Both the position numbers and the translations under genes were made by a program. From assembly GCF_016859285.1 (NCBI RefSeq), contig NC_053416.1, forward strand, positions 1,176,001 to 1,240,000: a stretch of DNA of 64,000 nucleotides. The letters are read 5' to 3'. Source of the stretch: Xiphias gladius. Taxonomy: Eukaryota > Chordata > Actinopteri > Istiophoriformes > Xiphiidae. The notes beneath the pieces were generated by a model, which did not search any database, was not told the origin of the DNA, and saw only the letters and a program-made list of their open reading frames with translations. Below, piece by piece: positions 45,846 through 63,648 of this stretch; positions within the stretch are counted from its first letter, which is position 1; the number at the start of each line of letters is the position of its first letter.

Positions 45846-48800
45846 GGGTCCCTGCAGATCCCAGGAGCTTTCTTCACTGCCTCCTGCACTCAGTGTGATC
45901 CTCTGAGTCCTGATACACATCCATCACTGGGCCTGTCTCTCTGCTCTCAGAGGGCTAATTACCATCAGACACTGTTGAGAAGTGTTTGGTTAGAAAGCAG
46001 CTCACAGTGGACCTCATTAATGATCCCCTTTGTTCCAGAAACACTAACACTCATTACTGGCTGCTGTGGTAACTGGAACACACAGTGATGAAACTTTTAC
46101 AACTGTTTCTACTGTTCACAACAAAGTTTAATGCAAAACTCTGATATTCAAGAGAGCACAGGAAGCCCAGTTGCCTTATTACCGTAACACATCCATGTTA
46201 GACTGGTTTATGTGACAGTCGTGCCCTTTACACTTAGAGTTCCATTTATTAGTTGAGGATCCTCGTACATACAAGGAAAGAAGCTGCTCTTTTGTTGGAC
46301 GAAGCTGAAATAAGTTCTGTCCAGGGTGTGAGCCATGACTATTTTCCATTTACTGACCTCCAAGTTCACTTCAAGTGCAGAGCGCTCAGCATGGTTAAGC
46401 CACTGAATGCCCAGAGACCCAGAACCTGGCCAGTGCTACACGTGAGCAAGTAGTATAAACTTATAAAAGTCTTCAACTCAGATTTTGACACAAGATAAGG
46501 TAATATAGCAGGGCCTTCTCTAACTAATGCTGGAAATTAAATGTTAATTAAACAAGTTAACATCAGTCTGAGGGATTTGGGGCCCCTTGCGGGTCTGGGT
46601 CCAGAGGGCAGGTGGTGCTTCGGTCCTATGCACCTGTGTTAATTGTCTGTTGCAGCCGTTCTGTTGTCCTGGTTGGTGGCAGTCCACACCGGACTGTGAT
46701 GGACATGCAGAGAACGGACTGATCTGTCTCACCAGTAGACTAGTCCAGCACGGCTTGGACTCACCAGTGCCACCTGCTGACAACTGGGGTGAGCTGAGGC
46801 TGCAGTAATCTGTTTCTGCTGCTGCAATTTTCATCCCTGATTGTCTGTTATTACAGCTGAAGAGTCGTACACTCCGGTTTCACACTATCCAATGGGGTCT
46901 ATAAGGAATACATCCATCCACCCACTCAGTTATCCATACTCGTTTATCCTGTGCAGGGCGACAGGGCACTGGAGCCCAGCACTCACCTGTGGGGTGAAAC
47001 CAGGGGGGAGGCAGGGGGACGTGACGCGCAAACGGCAGCTCCAGCCGCCAACAGTTTCCCAGGTTCCATTAAACTTGAGTGGATTCAAGCTGAACTTAGA
47101 CATCTCTCTGAGTCACTCAATAGAGATCAGATTCCACAAGAACGTGTGCATTTCATGTGCGTCATGTGTCCGGTGGACAGAATAAATACAGAGTAACAAT
47201 CAGGATACATATTCAGGGTTAAATGAGGCTTGTGTGGAAATCTGTCTGTGCTGAGTGTGATTGTGGACGGCCAGTGCAGAGGTGCGGAGGTTCAGGATGA
47301 ATCTTACAGTTGTGTAGCTCCACCTGCTGCCCTTTTTTTGCTATTGCGGTGTAGTGTAACTGAAACAACACACACAGAAGTTCTGTTTTTTCAAATGCCT
47401 TGCAGTTCACTATCTGCAAACATTTTTTTAACAGTGATGGTCTTGTTTGCCCATTGAGACCAGGGAGGGAATTGAACTATTGACCGGGGCCGCACCGGTG
47501 CGAGGCTCAGTCCCTTTACATGCACACACGTGCCAGACTCATCTTAGCAAGCGGCGTGAAAATCTGCTCTTGGGAGAGAAAAGCATGACAGGAGGAATCC
47601 GAAAATCCTGTGAACGGATTTTCTTTCAGATTCTGAATAATCACAGGTTAAGTTTGCAGAAGTGTCCATGACGGTCGCAGCGTAACGTTTGGGGGTCCAG
47701 TATTTTCATGCATCCCCAGTCTGTTTCTCTACTCATCAGCCATCTTGTTTAAATTGAAAGATCTGCATTGAGACAGTCATACTGATCTTTTTTTTAATGG
47801 GACAATCGCACCTGCTTCCAAAGTTCCTTTCAGCTTGTGGCATCGGAGCAGGATGACGGACACAAGCTGAAATGCACCGGTCTCATGACATGAGCGAAGC
47901 TCTTTGTACCACAAGTGTTGTCAGAGATCTGACCTCTTCAAAATAAGTGGAGCATGCAACATCGCCAGTTTATGCTGCAGTGCATTCTGGGGTCTCGTTG
48001 CTTTAGGAAGGTGCTGGGCTTCTGCAGTGTAACTTTATATAACGCGTAGACCTCATCAGCCCATTAACTCAGTTCCTTTGCTTCGTTTCACACCTACAGT
48101 CTCGCCAAAAGAAAAATCAAAATCAGGCCGACATCAGCGAAAGCTCCCCTCCAGAAACATCCCGTCTCAGAGAATCCATTTGGTTGTCTGTCCCCTTGAG
48201 GGGGAACCCACCTGCTGCCGTGGTCTGTGCTGCATCTGTTCACTTTTCTCGCCCCTCCCTTAGACGTGCTCCTTGTCTGTGTGTATGTGTGTGTGTGTGT
48301 GTCTGGGAGGCATGTTGATGAAACCGTCTGCGCTGGACTCTGACTCAGCTGTTGACTGAAGGATCAGATTCGCTCCTTCCTCATTCCTGTGGTGGAGAGA
48401 ACACCAGGAATCAGGAAGTGAAGTTTCTTCAGAGTTTCTTATTTTACCACCACCAGTGTTGAAATAACAAGACTCCTAAAGGTGAACTCTGCTCCTGGTC
48501 CTGGCTGATGCGGTTCAGGAAAGCTGCCTCGTAGTTCTCCTAGTTTCCACCCTACTGGCCGTAGTCCGTGCTGCAGGTTCTGAGTTCTGGATGCGTTCTT
48601 CCTTAACCCTCCTCTCGGTCTCCCTCCAACGCGACCGTGCTTTTTTACGGCTTCTTTACCGGCGAAGCAGGTTTTTCCAGACTGGAGGGGCAGCGCCACC
48701 TGCTGCAGACAGACCAGACTGCAGCTCAGACACAAGGCTCTGACTGCGACGGCCTGCGTGAGTCTCTGGACGTGACATGACGTTGCCTAATGATTTGCTC

Positions 48801-51524
48801 AGGAGGACAAACGTAAACCAAACGTCTGAGGAGGAACACGTCAAAGTCAATGCTCTCCTTTCTGGCCTCTGTTCATTTTGCTCCTTTCTTCATTATCTTG
48901 ACAGGAAGTATCGATTAGCAGTGTTGTGACCTCTGCTCCCTCCAAAGCCTGCTACCCTCCGCCTCAATTAATAATAGTAACAACAACAACAATAATAATA
49001 CAATCGCCTGCATAAAGCTCAGTAAACACAGTTGCTTTAATATGAAAAGTTTAATGTGTTTCATGGCATTGACAGTGTGTCGCGTGTAAATATATCTTTA
49101 GACAAACGTTCAAGACCAACCACACAGACAGGATATATAACAAGAAGCTACAGTCATGTATTTGGCATTTCTCATTTTCACATTGTGATGATTACGAACA
49201 CTGCAAAAAACGGGAAGTCCAGTGACTTCAGGCAAATAAAGTTTCATTCAATTGAAATTCTGTCACTTCTTCACTTTAAATTCCTAAATGAGGTTATTAA
49301 ATCAAGGTGACGGGAAGTTGTACTGAGCGGGACATTTTTCCTCTCTGGAGGACAAACTATCTGACGTCTTGCTCTGTCTGAGCCTATAAATGAATGCAAT
49401 TAATCTTTTTAAGATTTGCTTTGTTATTGTTTCCTGTTTTTAAACAGAAAACTTATCATAAAATGTTAAGTCTTGTGCATAAGATGGTGCTGTTGTACTC
49501 AGTCTTCCCACAAGTTCAATACTATTTGATTTATTCAGCATATAAAGACATAAAATAGGTGACAATAATTATGTCTTGCGGTGAATCCTCAATCGTTCTG
49601 TGTCATCGTGAGATTATCGCCACGATTATCCCTCATTCAGCGTCCTTCCTTTCTCTGTTCCTTCCTTCAGTCCCAGCTTCATTCTCTACAACCTCTCTCC
49701 CATCTTCCTGCACTGTGTGACTGCTCTGGCGGCTGAATAAAAAAAAAGCAGGATTCAAAACTGGCATTCAGCTTCATTCACGGACTGCCAAAGTAACAGT
49801 CAGTGGATCGACGCAGAATTCACACATGACGCGGTTTTGTCGAACGGAATCCTCGAGCTTGAGATGGGAACACAGAAATATTTTTCATTTTATAAACTGT
49901 ACTTAAAGACGAACGGATAACGGAGCTCGTTAGTCAGTGTGATCGATGCTTTCAATAAAAAAAAGATCCTGCGTGCATTTTTACGTGTCAAAAAAATGAG
50001 CACTCCAAAAACATACATATAAAAAAGACAGTATAATGTTTTTAAAACTGTGACGGTGGGAGTGAGTTGTGTGTTTGTGTGTTTGTGTTCAGCTGTAAGT
50101 GTGTAACTGTGTCGGCTGCAGATCAGATCAGTCGTCTCGTCAAGTGAACTCCTACGTTCTTTTCATCTTTTGATCCTCACAAACAGACGGAGATCGGTCG
50201 GCGCTAGACGAAGCTCACTGCGTCTTTTAATGTTGAGTTCACCTCTTTAAAACATTTGACGATAACATTGACCTTTAAAATCCATTTTTTCCTTCCAACA
50301 AGTGAAAAATGCTGGAACCAGGTTGAAGCGAATCCAACCGAGTTCAGTTTTGCATCATTTTCTCTAAACAAAGGGGGATGTGTAGGAGAAACCCTGCGTC
50401 CAGCTGCAGAAAACGCCTTGTTTTCCATGGCAGTTCCTGTAAGATCTCCCTGGAGGAGACGCGTTTGGTAAATGGAAGTTTTGTTTGTACGTGCATTTTA
50501 AGCCTCTACCTAGTTCCATGCTCATTTTCTGATGTGCACACACAAAGAGCCAACAGAGTTGTTTGAAAGCGAAGATGTACCAGGAAGTGTGTTTTAAGAC
50601 AGAGAGAGAAAACGCTGTGGAAACTTTATCTCCATCCTTGTTTCTCGCCTCATTTGATGCTTCCAGCTTTACTCTCAGATCGTATTCACTCACTGGATCA
50701 GTCGAACACAGGTTTTCACTTTGGCTTTTTTCTGTCAATCTCGCATCATAAAAACACCAACACTTTGGTTCGTAATCTCTAGTAATTTGACTCATTTGGG
50801 CAGAAAAGACGTTACTATGGCAACTTTACAGAAATTCCTGCTTGACTATGGCAAATCATTAAGTATCTGACATTAGGAATCTACTGCAGATGTTTCTGGA
50901 CGACGTTTGAGTAAGAAAAAAATATTTATGCGTGGGGCAAAGAAAACCCTGAATGTTTCGTGCAACTGGGCACTAAAGTCTCAGTTACAACACTGAGCAT
51001 CACATCAGTTGACACCCACGGAAAAACATCGGACATGTTGGATGCGCCGATCTCAGGAGCGAAGGTGACAAATCGCTGCTTTTCCAGCGAGTTCAGGGAA
51101 ATCCGTTAAAATGCTGCAGATGTGTGCTGCCCGTAGGAGTTCTGTGATCTGACGAGCTGAAGATCGGGCTCTTGGATTGAAGATAATTTGATGAGATGCT
51201 TTCAAAGCCTTTTGAAATGATCTGTGGCCTTTCCTCGATTATTTTACCCTCATAAACTCTGATTAAAAACTCCATCTGTCCAAACTCCGTTTGTGTGGCT
51301 GAGTCTATTTAAAACCCACACATCTGCATTTTAAATTTTGGTGGAAATCATTGTTTGCAAAGACACTAGGTAGACTATCAAGTAATGACAGGTTGGCGGC
51401 TTGAGCCTTTAGACTGAAATTCAATGGCCATTTGAGCAAACCGTCAGCGGGCTGATTTTCGACTTAATGGAAGCTAAACGAATCTTTCAATCGGTGAACC
51501 AACTCGCCGCCCTCACCATCTCCA
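45846..51524. other. Gene-free stretch downstream of chrna10
   Basis: About 5.7 kb without a supported gene. A retroposon-tail fragment lies at about 46.94-47.01 kb ('tatcctgtgcagggcgacag'), and a short (GT)n at about 48.28-48.30 kb. The 3' untranslated region of chrna10 should begin at 51524 and run leftward, but I could not fix its end. Frames such as 50364-50795 (-) have no recognisable domain. Confidence 0.45.
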
Positions 51525-53374
51525 TCAGATGGCTTTTCCCAGGATCAGGATGCTCATGAAGAAGACCATGATGAAGAACAGCCACATGAAGAAGCGATCC
51601 ATGACCTTGGCGACCTTCCTCCACTCTCCGATGCGCAGCTGCGCTACTCGCTGGTCCTGGTATGAGTTGGCAATGTACTCGACATTCCTGCGCAGCCCCG
51701 GGTGCTGGCAAACACACTGGGTTTTCACTAAGATCTCCCTCCCGTTCTCTCCGGCTCCGCCTCCTCCTTCACCTCCTACTCCTTTCTTTTCCTGGACGTG
51801 CTCTCCTCCTCCTCCACGGGCACCGTTTGACTCTTCTCCCTGCCCTTCACGTCCACCGGCAGCTCCTTCCTCCTCCGAGTGGTCGATGGTCACAAACAGA
51901 TCCTCCTTCCAGTCGCTCTGGTCGGTCAAATCCCGCCCCCCCTTCAGAGACTCCCGCGCCCCATCCTCTTCCACCCTGCCTCCCCAGGCCTGTCCGTTCA
52001 CTTCCCAGTTTGGTCCTTTGCGGTTGCTACCACCGGTTGATGGGGCTTCGGACTCCTCCTGAGACAGAGGCTTCCTGGATGAAGTCCCACCGAGGCAGTT
52101 CTCGCCGACCTCGTAGACGAAACAGATGCGGGCGAGGTGGTTGAGGATGAAGCGTTCGGCCCATTCTGGGACGGGACGAGCCTCGGGACTGCAGTGGTGT
52201 ATGTTCATGATGAAGATGGTGAGTGCCGTTGAAGCAGTGACCATCGTCATGGTCGCAATGTAGTACTTCCCTGTTGAAAAAGGAAACCGGAGATCATTTA
52301 GAAGGTCACAATCCATCTACAGTTAAATCTTTGAAGGTGTAAAGACGGATGTTGGTCTGGCTTCTCAGTCAGCAGCTTGGTGATTGGTGGGGATTTGGTG
52401 GAGAATGCAGGAAGTGGATGCAGTGAAAGCCTCGGTGTGAGAGAAGCAACAGGATAAACAGCAGCAACCGTCCTCATCAACCACCAAGTGGAGATTACAG
52501 GATCATGATGCAACAGTCACTGTTCACACAACCACATTGAAAATCACAAATATTGGCCATTTTAGGCATTTAAACAAATAACCAATGCAGTCATTTTCCC
52601 CGTGAGGACAGTTGTGGGTCCTTTGACCTGCTCATGTGGATTTCACAACAGAGTTCACTAGTTGTGATGCAGGCTGAGGTTTTTGTTCTTTCCTTTTTTT
52701 TCTCTTTCCGGAATAGGAAGTTGAAAAGGTGAAGCACACAAAATTATTAATCGCTTTTTAAAAGGGAACGCGGCAACGTCCACGTTGTTGTCAGGAGCCC
52801 AGCGACCGCGCTCACACACCCCGAACCCCTCGAATGCCAAGCCTACACGTCATGTACTCAGTCGACTAAAGTCACACTGCGTTGAACTGGGGATGGCTGT
52901 TCCTGGCTGGGAAATTCAAAGTTTAAACTGCGTGAAAAAGAAGGGATTTCCTCATTCGAAACATTTCTCGGCTTGTTTTAACCCAAACTGCTCCAGCCGA
53001 GCTGAACAAAGTCACATCTTGTGTAACGTGTTCAAAATCTTTGACAAAGACGACTGGTTATTTTTGTGAAGGGAGATTCACTGCAAAACTCTCAAACGTA
53101 AAGAGAACAAATAGATAAAGTTTAATCCAGGTTTGATATTTAGCTAGACTCTTTAGGACACAGCATAAAGATAGAGTGTTTATGGGGAGAGTTTAAATGG
53201 TTGTACAGGAAGTGATTCAGTGATTCGTGAGCTGTGACAGACATTGTCCACCTGCCGGGCTCCTGCTCGTTAACGTGATGGTAGACAACGAACACGAACA
53301 GGGTGATTACTGCCGGGGCTCAAGCTATTCACCAAAATCTTCACTGTCTGTTCAGTTTATCCGTTACAGACAAG

Positions 53375-53407
<33 letters not shown>

Positions 53408-56400
53408 CAAATCTGCTTGATTGGAAACTTACTTCTCCTTTACAACAGCGAACTCAACACTGATGATCTAAACTGATCTGAGGCTCTGACACTGAAGGGG
53501 TGAAGGAAGAAGCTGCCTACCTGTCGGCTGCAGGTTTTACCTTTCAGGCTCACGGTTAAAGGTGAGCGCTGGGATCTCACAGCCATGAATTCAAATATTT
53601 TCCGAGCAACGTGGATTTATTATGCCGCACCATGTCGACCGATTTGGCGTCTGAATCTCAGACTTTTTACGTGGTAAAGATTTTAAATATTTTTGGATGA
53701 AGACATGACAGTCGGCGTTGAATCAGGTGAGAGCTCTGTACAGTATGGACCTCATCAGGTTTTAAAGTCCCACTCCACTCAAAAATGCATTTTACTTCTT
53801 GTCACTTGACTTGGATGTCTGACCTTGACCGTGCAGAACGATGTTCGTGCAGATTTGGGCACGAGGAGGCTGGTTTTAAATGTATCTGCCGCAGGGGGAA
53901 ACATTAGATCTCACTTTAACACCCGTACGGACGATCAGGATTTTGTGACATCACAACTAGTTTGGTAGCCAGTTGCGGTCCAGTGTACAAATAACGCAGG
54001 TGAAACCTCCAGGTCACAAACAGTGAGAATGGACTTTTCAGTCGGAGACGTCTCGTGTCCACTTGTTTAACCTTGCTTTCTGTGTTGTGATTTGATTTTG
54101 AAGACAAAAGGCTAAATAATTGTCTGTTTTTCATTTGAGTGTGAAAGGAAATGCACACATTAAAAGGAAACACATGTAACAATATATTACAACAGGACAA
54201 CAAGAGCGGTCGGCCCAGGATATACAAGAACATGTTGTATCTTACAGTAAAATACTCCGTTTAGTTCCGCATCAATCATAACTGCCTGTGTAATAAACTT
54301 TGGTGGGTTAAGTTGCTCTGAGTAGATGTCGTCCCCAAAGTTTTAATGAAAAATATGTTTTTTCCAATTCAGACATAGAGGTCTTCTTAATAATCCCACA
54401 GTTGGATTATGGGAGATGTTTCTATGAGGATTAGGTTACCAATATTCACTATGGGGATTTTAAATTGACCTATACTTCCTATCAGCAGCTAATGGCACCT
54501 TTGAAAATAGCTGACGCGTTGTTTTTAATCACCTGACTTGATTGTCAGTTGTTCAAGGTTGTTGTGTTTTCGCCTTGGATAATGCCACCAGGTGTCCTCA
54601 GACTTTCCTTTCTGCGGCCGGATCCACCCGCTCACCTGTTTCCCATTCCCAGTCACAGGAACTTCCCCACCTACCTACACACCTGTTCCCCATTTCCCTC
54701 CTTTGCTCCCCGGCTACCGGCCCCTTTTTCCCCAGTCAGTTAACCGGATCATGCGATCACGTGTCAGTGTGTTCCCCTCTTTGCTGTTCATGCTGTGGAC
54801 TCTCGTTACTGTTGCCTGTCTGTCTACCTGTAAACCTGGTCTTCACCATTTGTTTAATTAAAGCAAATTCACAGCACCAGCCTGCGCATGCTCCTATCAC
54901 CAGCGGTGACACTAAGCCTTTTTTCTTTTGCTTTTATTTATCTGAAAATGTTTCTACTGTGTGTGTGTACATCTTATTATAAGTGACCAATGGCCAAATC
55001 AAATAGCTGTTACTTCGTCCAACGTTTTTTATTCACATTTCCGATCTTTGCATAAAGAAACCTGAGACCAAACACTGGGAATTTGCACTAAATGTGAGGC
55101 GGAACTTCCTGTCTGCGTTGTTGTTGAGAAGGTCCCGGTGAACCCAGTGTAGTTTTCTCTTTAGAGAAAAACAGACTCATCTTGACTGCCGCTCTGCTGT
55201 CGCTTTGAAAAACTTCCACCTTCATGGGTGGAACGTGGCCTTGAAGCTGCCCTGTCATTCTAGTTTTGGGTTTGGGTTTGCAAAACAGTTTTTCTGTTTC
55301 ACAATAATATTTTCTGCTTTGCCTCAAATGTTAACATCAGATTCAGGACATGCTCAGCTAACAGAAGACGAACTAGTTTGACAGGATGCAGGACTCACAA
55401 AGATGCTGCCGCAAAAACAAAGTTCCTGTGATGTAATGCACATGCGCTGCCACTGTTGTCTGAGGATACTGGTGGTTTTGTCTCTCAGGCTTGAAATCAG
55501 TACCTTGGCAATAGGCGAGTCAGCTCGTCCTGTTTGCCAAAAGTCAAGTACGATATGAAAACTCTGGGAGACTTTGACAGAGTGCGTCCGTCAACTGATC
55601 AGGAACTGATCCAAAATGTCAAAACTAAGTGATTTTCAAGAATCCGGCCATTTGGAATGAGAACTCAGTCTCAGTGTCGGTCTCTGAAGTGATCACAATG
55701 ATCGATGACTTCACGTTTAAGTTTCCAGTGAATTTTTAGAACAGAACTACTTACCTGTCCCTCTTACATGTATAACAACCATCATGTCCACCACCTTATT
55801 GATTTGGAAACTCCTCAGTCTGCTCACCGATCAGTGGGACGCTCTCGGATGGCGGCATGCTCTCAGCCACCAGCAACTGAAACACGGTAAGGGCCAGCAG
55901 CACCGTGACCCCCAGAGAAACCTTTTCACCCGAGTCCGCCGGCAGGTAGAAGCCCAGCGGAGCCAGAAAGGAGATCATCATGCAGGGGATGAGAAGGTTG
56001 AAGATGTAGAAGGAGGCACGTCTCTTCAGGTGGAGGGTAAAGGTGATGTCCGGGTATGGATCCGAGCAGCAGCCATACAAGATGACATTTTTCTTGGCTG
56101 GCATGCCCAGGACCTGGTTAGGAAGAAAAGGTGTTTGATTTTGTCAAAAAAACTGACGCATGATTGGTTGTGAACACGTGAACGAAGTAACAACTCACCT
56201 CCCACTCCACATTAGGGACAAAGTCAGCCAGGTCAGCACTGTCCAAGGCATTGAACAAGTCCATCTGGTTGCCGTTGTGAGTCCAGGAGCCGAAGGTTAG
56301 GTGACACTGCTGCACATCAAATGGGAAGAAGGCCACGTCCACTGAGCAGGAGCTTTTGGTGATGGCTGGCTGGTCCCACATGACCTGACCATCGTTACGG

Positions 56401-56951
56401 AGAACCACGTTGGTCTCCATGGAGCTGGAGAACTCGTCGTCTGCACTGTGGTGGAGAAAGTGGAGGAAGTCATGTGAAGGCAGGGAGAAGGAACAGAGGA
56501 TGGAAGAGAAGAGGTCATAACTGAGTGTTACTGCCAATCGATCAGTGCGCTTCCATGCCAAAGTCCTACCTGTTATACAGAACAATATCAGGTCTCCAGA
56601 CGTAGCTGCTGGGTATGCGGATGGTGTCGAGGCCGTCATAGTCCTCCTTCTTCCAGGTGAGGTAGGCGTCCATCCACACCTGGCGTACCCACAGGTAGGT
56701 AGTCAGGATCTGGTTCCGCTCATCCTGGTGAAAGGAAACATGCACCACAGAGGCATGAAGACACACAACATGAACATCTGGATCAGCAGTCAGGGGGACG
56801 ATTACCATGTCGATGATCTGGGACAGAGTGATCTGCAGGGTGACATTGATGATGTGGTCAGTGTCCTCCACCGGCCGCAAGGCGTTGGTGTAGTTGGAGA
56901 ACAAGTCGTTCAGCAACTTCTGAGCGAAGCGACCATGAGCGGCCAAGCAAA
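51525..56951 (-). CDS. chrna10: Nicotinic acetylcholine receptor subunit alpha-10 (chrna10-like), signal exon missing
   Basis: Ligand-gated cation channel subunit of the Cys-loop family. Alpha-9/alpha-10 receptors mediate efferent inhibition of hair cells. Five exons read by eye, with GT/AG sites and matching phases: 56951-56806 (start of mature protein to SQIIDM), 56724-56570 ([12 protein letters not shown]...[10 protein letters not shown]), 56445-56199 (Cys-loop [15 protein letters not shown]), 56113-55828 ([10 protein letters not shown] vicinal cysteines, M1, M2 with [20 protein letters not shown]), 52270-51525 (M3, cytoplasmic loop, M4, stop). About 526 codons. SQIIDM, IPSS.VWRPD, VLGMPA and [20 protein letters not shown] favour alpha-10 over alpha-9. 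The first exon has an acceptor (ccattctccag) and lacks a signal peptide, so exon 1 lies upstream and was not found. The M3-M4 loop is Gly/Glu-rich and longer than I recall for mammals. No disabling change was seen. Confidence 0.88.
53376..53405. repeat. (AC)n microsatellite in chrna10 intron
   Basis: Uninterrupted (AC) run of about 30 bp inside the 3.6-kb intron between the last two chrna10 exons. Confidence 0.9.
54585..54910 (+). repeat. Possible solo LTR fragment in chrna10 intron
   Basis: C/T-rich sequence with 'cacctgtttcccattcccag', 'ctgtctacctgtaaacctgg' and 'ccatttgtttaattaaagc' resembles the 3' part of a teleost gypsy-type LTR. No internal region is attached. The rest of this intron (52271-54584 and 54911-55827) shows nothing I can name. 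Confidence 0.4.
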
Positions 56952-61615
<4,664 letters not shown>

Positions 61616-61619
61616 GATC

Positions 61620-62400
61620 ACGTAGAATCTTTTTAAGGTCCACTAGACACATCTTCCAGACAGATAACCTCCTCGATGACCACTAGCGCCTCCTCCATGA
61701 TAAAAAAAAACGTCCCAAAGGAGCCTGGTGGTGCTTTGTTCCAAAATATCCCATAGATGTTCCCACTGGTACCCTAGAACTTCCTCAGTGGCTACTAGAA
61801 CTAGCTAAAGGGAAACTTGAACCTTCTTAATGATGACTAAAACCCCCTAAATTGCAATAAGAACCCCCTAAGACTTACAGAGCTTCCTCAGTGTCCCATA
61901 GAACCTCCTTAGTGGATACAAGAACCACCTAAAGGACCCCTAAAACCTCTTCAAGGACCACTAAAACCTCCTCTGTGGCCTAAGAACCTCATCACTTATG
62001 ACTAAAGCTTCCTACAGGACAACTAGAACACCTAAAGGACCCCATGAACCTCCTCAGTGATGTCCAGAACGTACTGGAGACCAGCTAGAACCACCTAAGG
62101 GACCTTTTAGAACATCCTCTGTGGCCACCAGACCTACCTAAAGGACACTTCAGTGACCACTAGAACCTCTCGCTGACAACTAAAACCTCCTAAAGAACAA
62201 CTAGAACACCTACAGGACCCCTAGAACCTCCTCAGTGGCTGCAAGAACCACCTAAAGGATCCGTACAACCTCTTTAAGGACCACTAATACCTCTCCTCAG
62301 TGACCACTAGGTCCTCCTGTACACCTACTACAACCACCTTAGGGACTTCTAAAACTTCCTCACTGGCCACAAGAACCTCTTCATTGACAATTAGAATTTT
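61620..62400 (+). repeat. Degenerate minisatellite (about 20-21 bp units)
   Basis: Many diverged units alternate around ctagaacctcctcagtggcc and ctagaaccacctaaaggacc. Copies are clear at 61.85-62.35 kb and fade at both edges. There is no open frame across it. Confidence 0.7.
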
Positions 62401-62439
62401 TCATTTTCAATTATCTAATATTACACAGAAAATCAAAGA

Positions 62440-62802
62440 TTAGAGAAAAGTCCAATAAATGAAAACAGATCAGTGAATCAGAACTGTGTTTCTTCTTCTT
62501 TCCTTTCCCATGAATCATCCTACAACCCCTCAAATTTATCTGGTGACCCTCTGGAGGGGCCCGACCCCCAGGTTGGGAAATTACTCCTACTACTACTGTG
62601 TTTTAACCACACAAAGCCCATAATAGTGTGTACTTTTACTGTTGATACTTAAATTAGATCAATCTGATTATGCTTCTGTGTTTTCACTAAGGTAAGATTT
62701 TAACTACAGGACGTTTAGTTTTAAAAGAGTTTTTTTAATATTGTTGTATTGATATTTTTACATAAGTAAAGGACGTGAGTACTACTTCCTCCACTAGCAG
62801 AA
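62440..62802 (-). repeat. hAT-like element fragment and adjoining fish repeat
   Basis: The part at 62440-62585, read on the - strand, has 'aatttcccaacctgggggtc', then 'cctccagagggtcacc', then 'tgaggggttgtaggatgatt'. This is the same left end as the element at 2.4 kb. The part at 62590-62802 resembles another common teleost repeat ('tacttttactgttgatactt', 'aagtaaaggacgtgagtact'). Confidence 0.55.
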
Positions 62803-63119
62803 ATTACCAAAACTTTAACCAACATACACGTGTTTGACAGAAAAAGCGGGACCAAAACATACTGCATTCGGCCTGAAACTATAAATGATGCTCATTTTCT
62901 TCCGGGCGAGATCGTAAAACTCCTGAGGCCTTTCTGTAAACAACCTGCAACTCCACCTCTTATTGTCGCTGTTTGTTGTTCGAACGTCTTCGTGGTCCGT
63001 TGAGCAGATGAGTCAGCGCTTTGTCTGACAGCGTCAGCTCCCTGAGGAGTTAAAGCGTTAGCGCTAACAGCTCTGAGAGCATGCCAGCTGGCACGCACAC
63101 ATACTCGTGTTTCCATCAG

Positions 63120-63345
63120 TTCATAGGACAGTACATTGACTTACATTCATTTCCTGGGGACTTACCCTAACTGTACCCATAGCCACTACTGGCCTACCCA
63201 TAAGCCATAACCTTAAACCAAGTTTTCACCCTAAAATTTAATGACTTATGTCACAGGGACTTGTTTCTTGTCCCCAAAAACGCGGAGTCCCCACAATGTC
63301 TAAACGGATCCATGTCCCCAAAACATAAGTAATACAAGTACACAC
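63120..63345 (-). repeat. G-rich fish repeat, inverted copy
   Basis: Read on the - strand it contains 'cattgtggggact', 'tttggggacaag', 'aaaacttggtttaaggtta' and 'gttagggtaagtcccc', so it is a reversed copy of the repeat at 9.66 kb. It faces the copy that starts at 63586. Confidence 0.6.
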
Positions 63346-63584
63346 ACACAGCACATATTCATTACCGGCATCATCCTCATCACCTTGATGATCTTTAACA
63401 GCCTCATCAAAATCGTTACCATCATCTTCAACTCTTTCATTGTCACCGTGAACATCGCCACCATCGTCGTCATGGTAACGAGTGAGTCCATACATTCTGC
63501 ACGGTGCACAGATGGTCAGAATCGTGTGCATCACGGCTAAGTGCAAAAAACAGATGAAGGCATGTTAAGTCAATATGACCTAAG

Positions 63585-63585
<1 letters not shown>

Positions 63586-63648
<63 letters not shown>

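Noticed and set aside
47440-47565. Possible tRNA-like or SINE head
   Set aside because: Words resembling a B box are present, but I could not fold a cloverleaf or find an A box.
51529-52144. Long + strand frames antisense to the last chrna10 exon
   Set aside because: They are shadows of the GC-rich loop coding sequence on the other strand, Pro/Ser-rich and without homology.
63238-63546. Possible chrna10 signal-peptide exon (MHLAVMHTILTI...)
   Set aside because: The hydrophobic stretch is weak and short, it overlaps a repeat, and no donor of the right phase was found.
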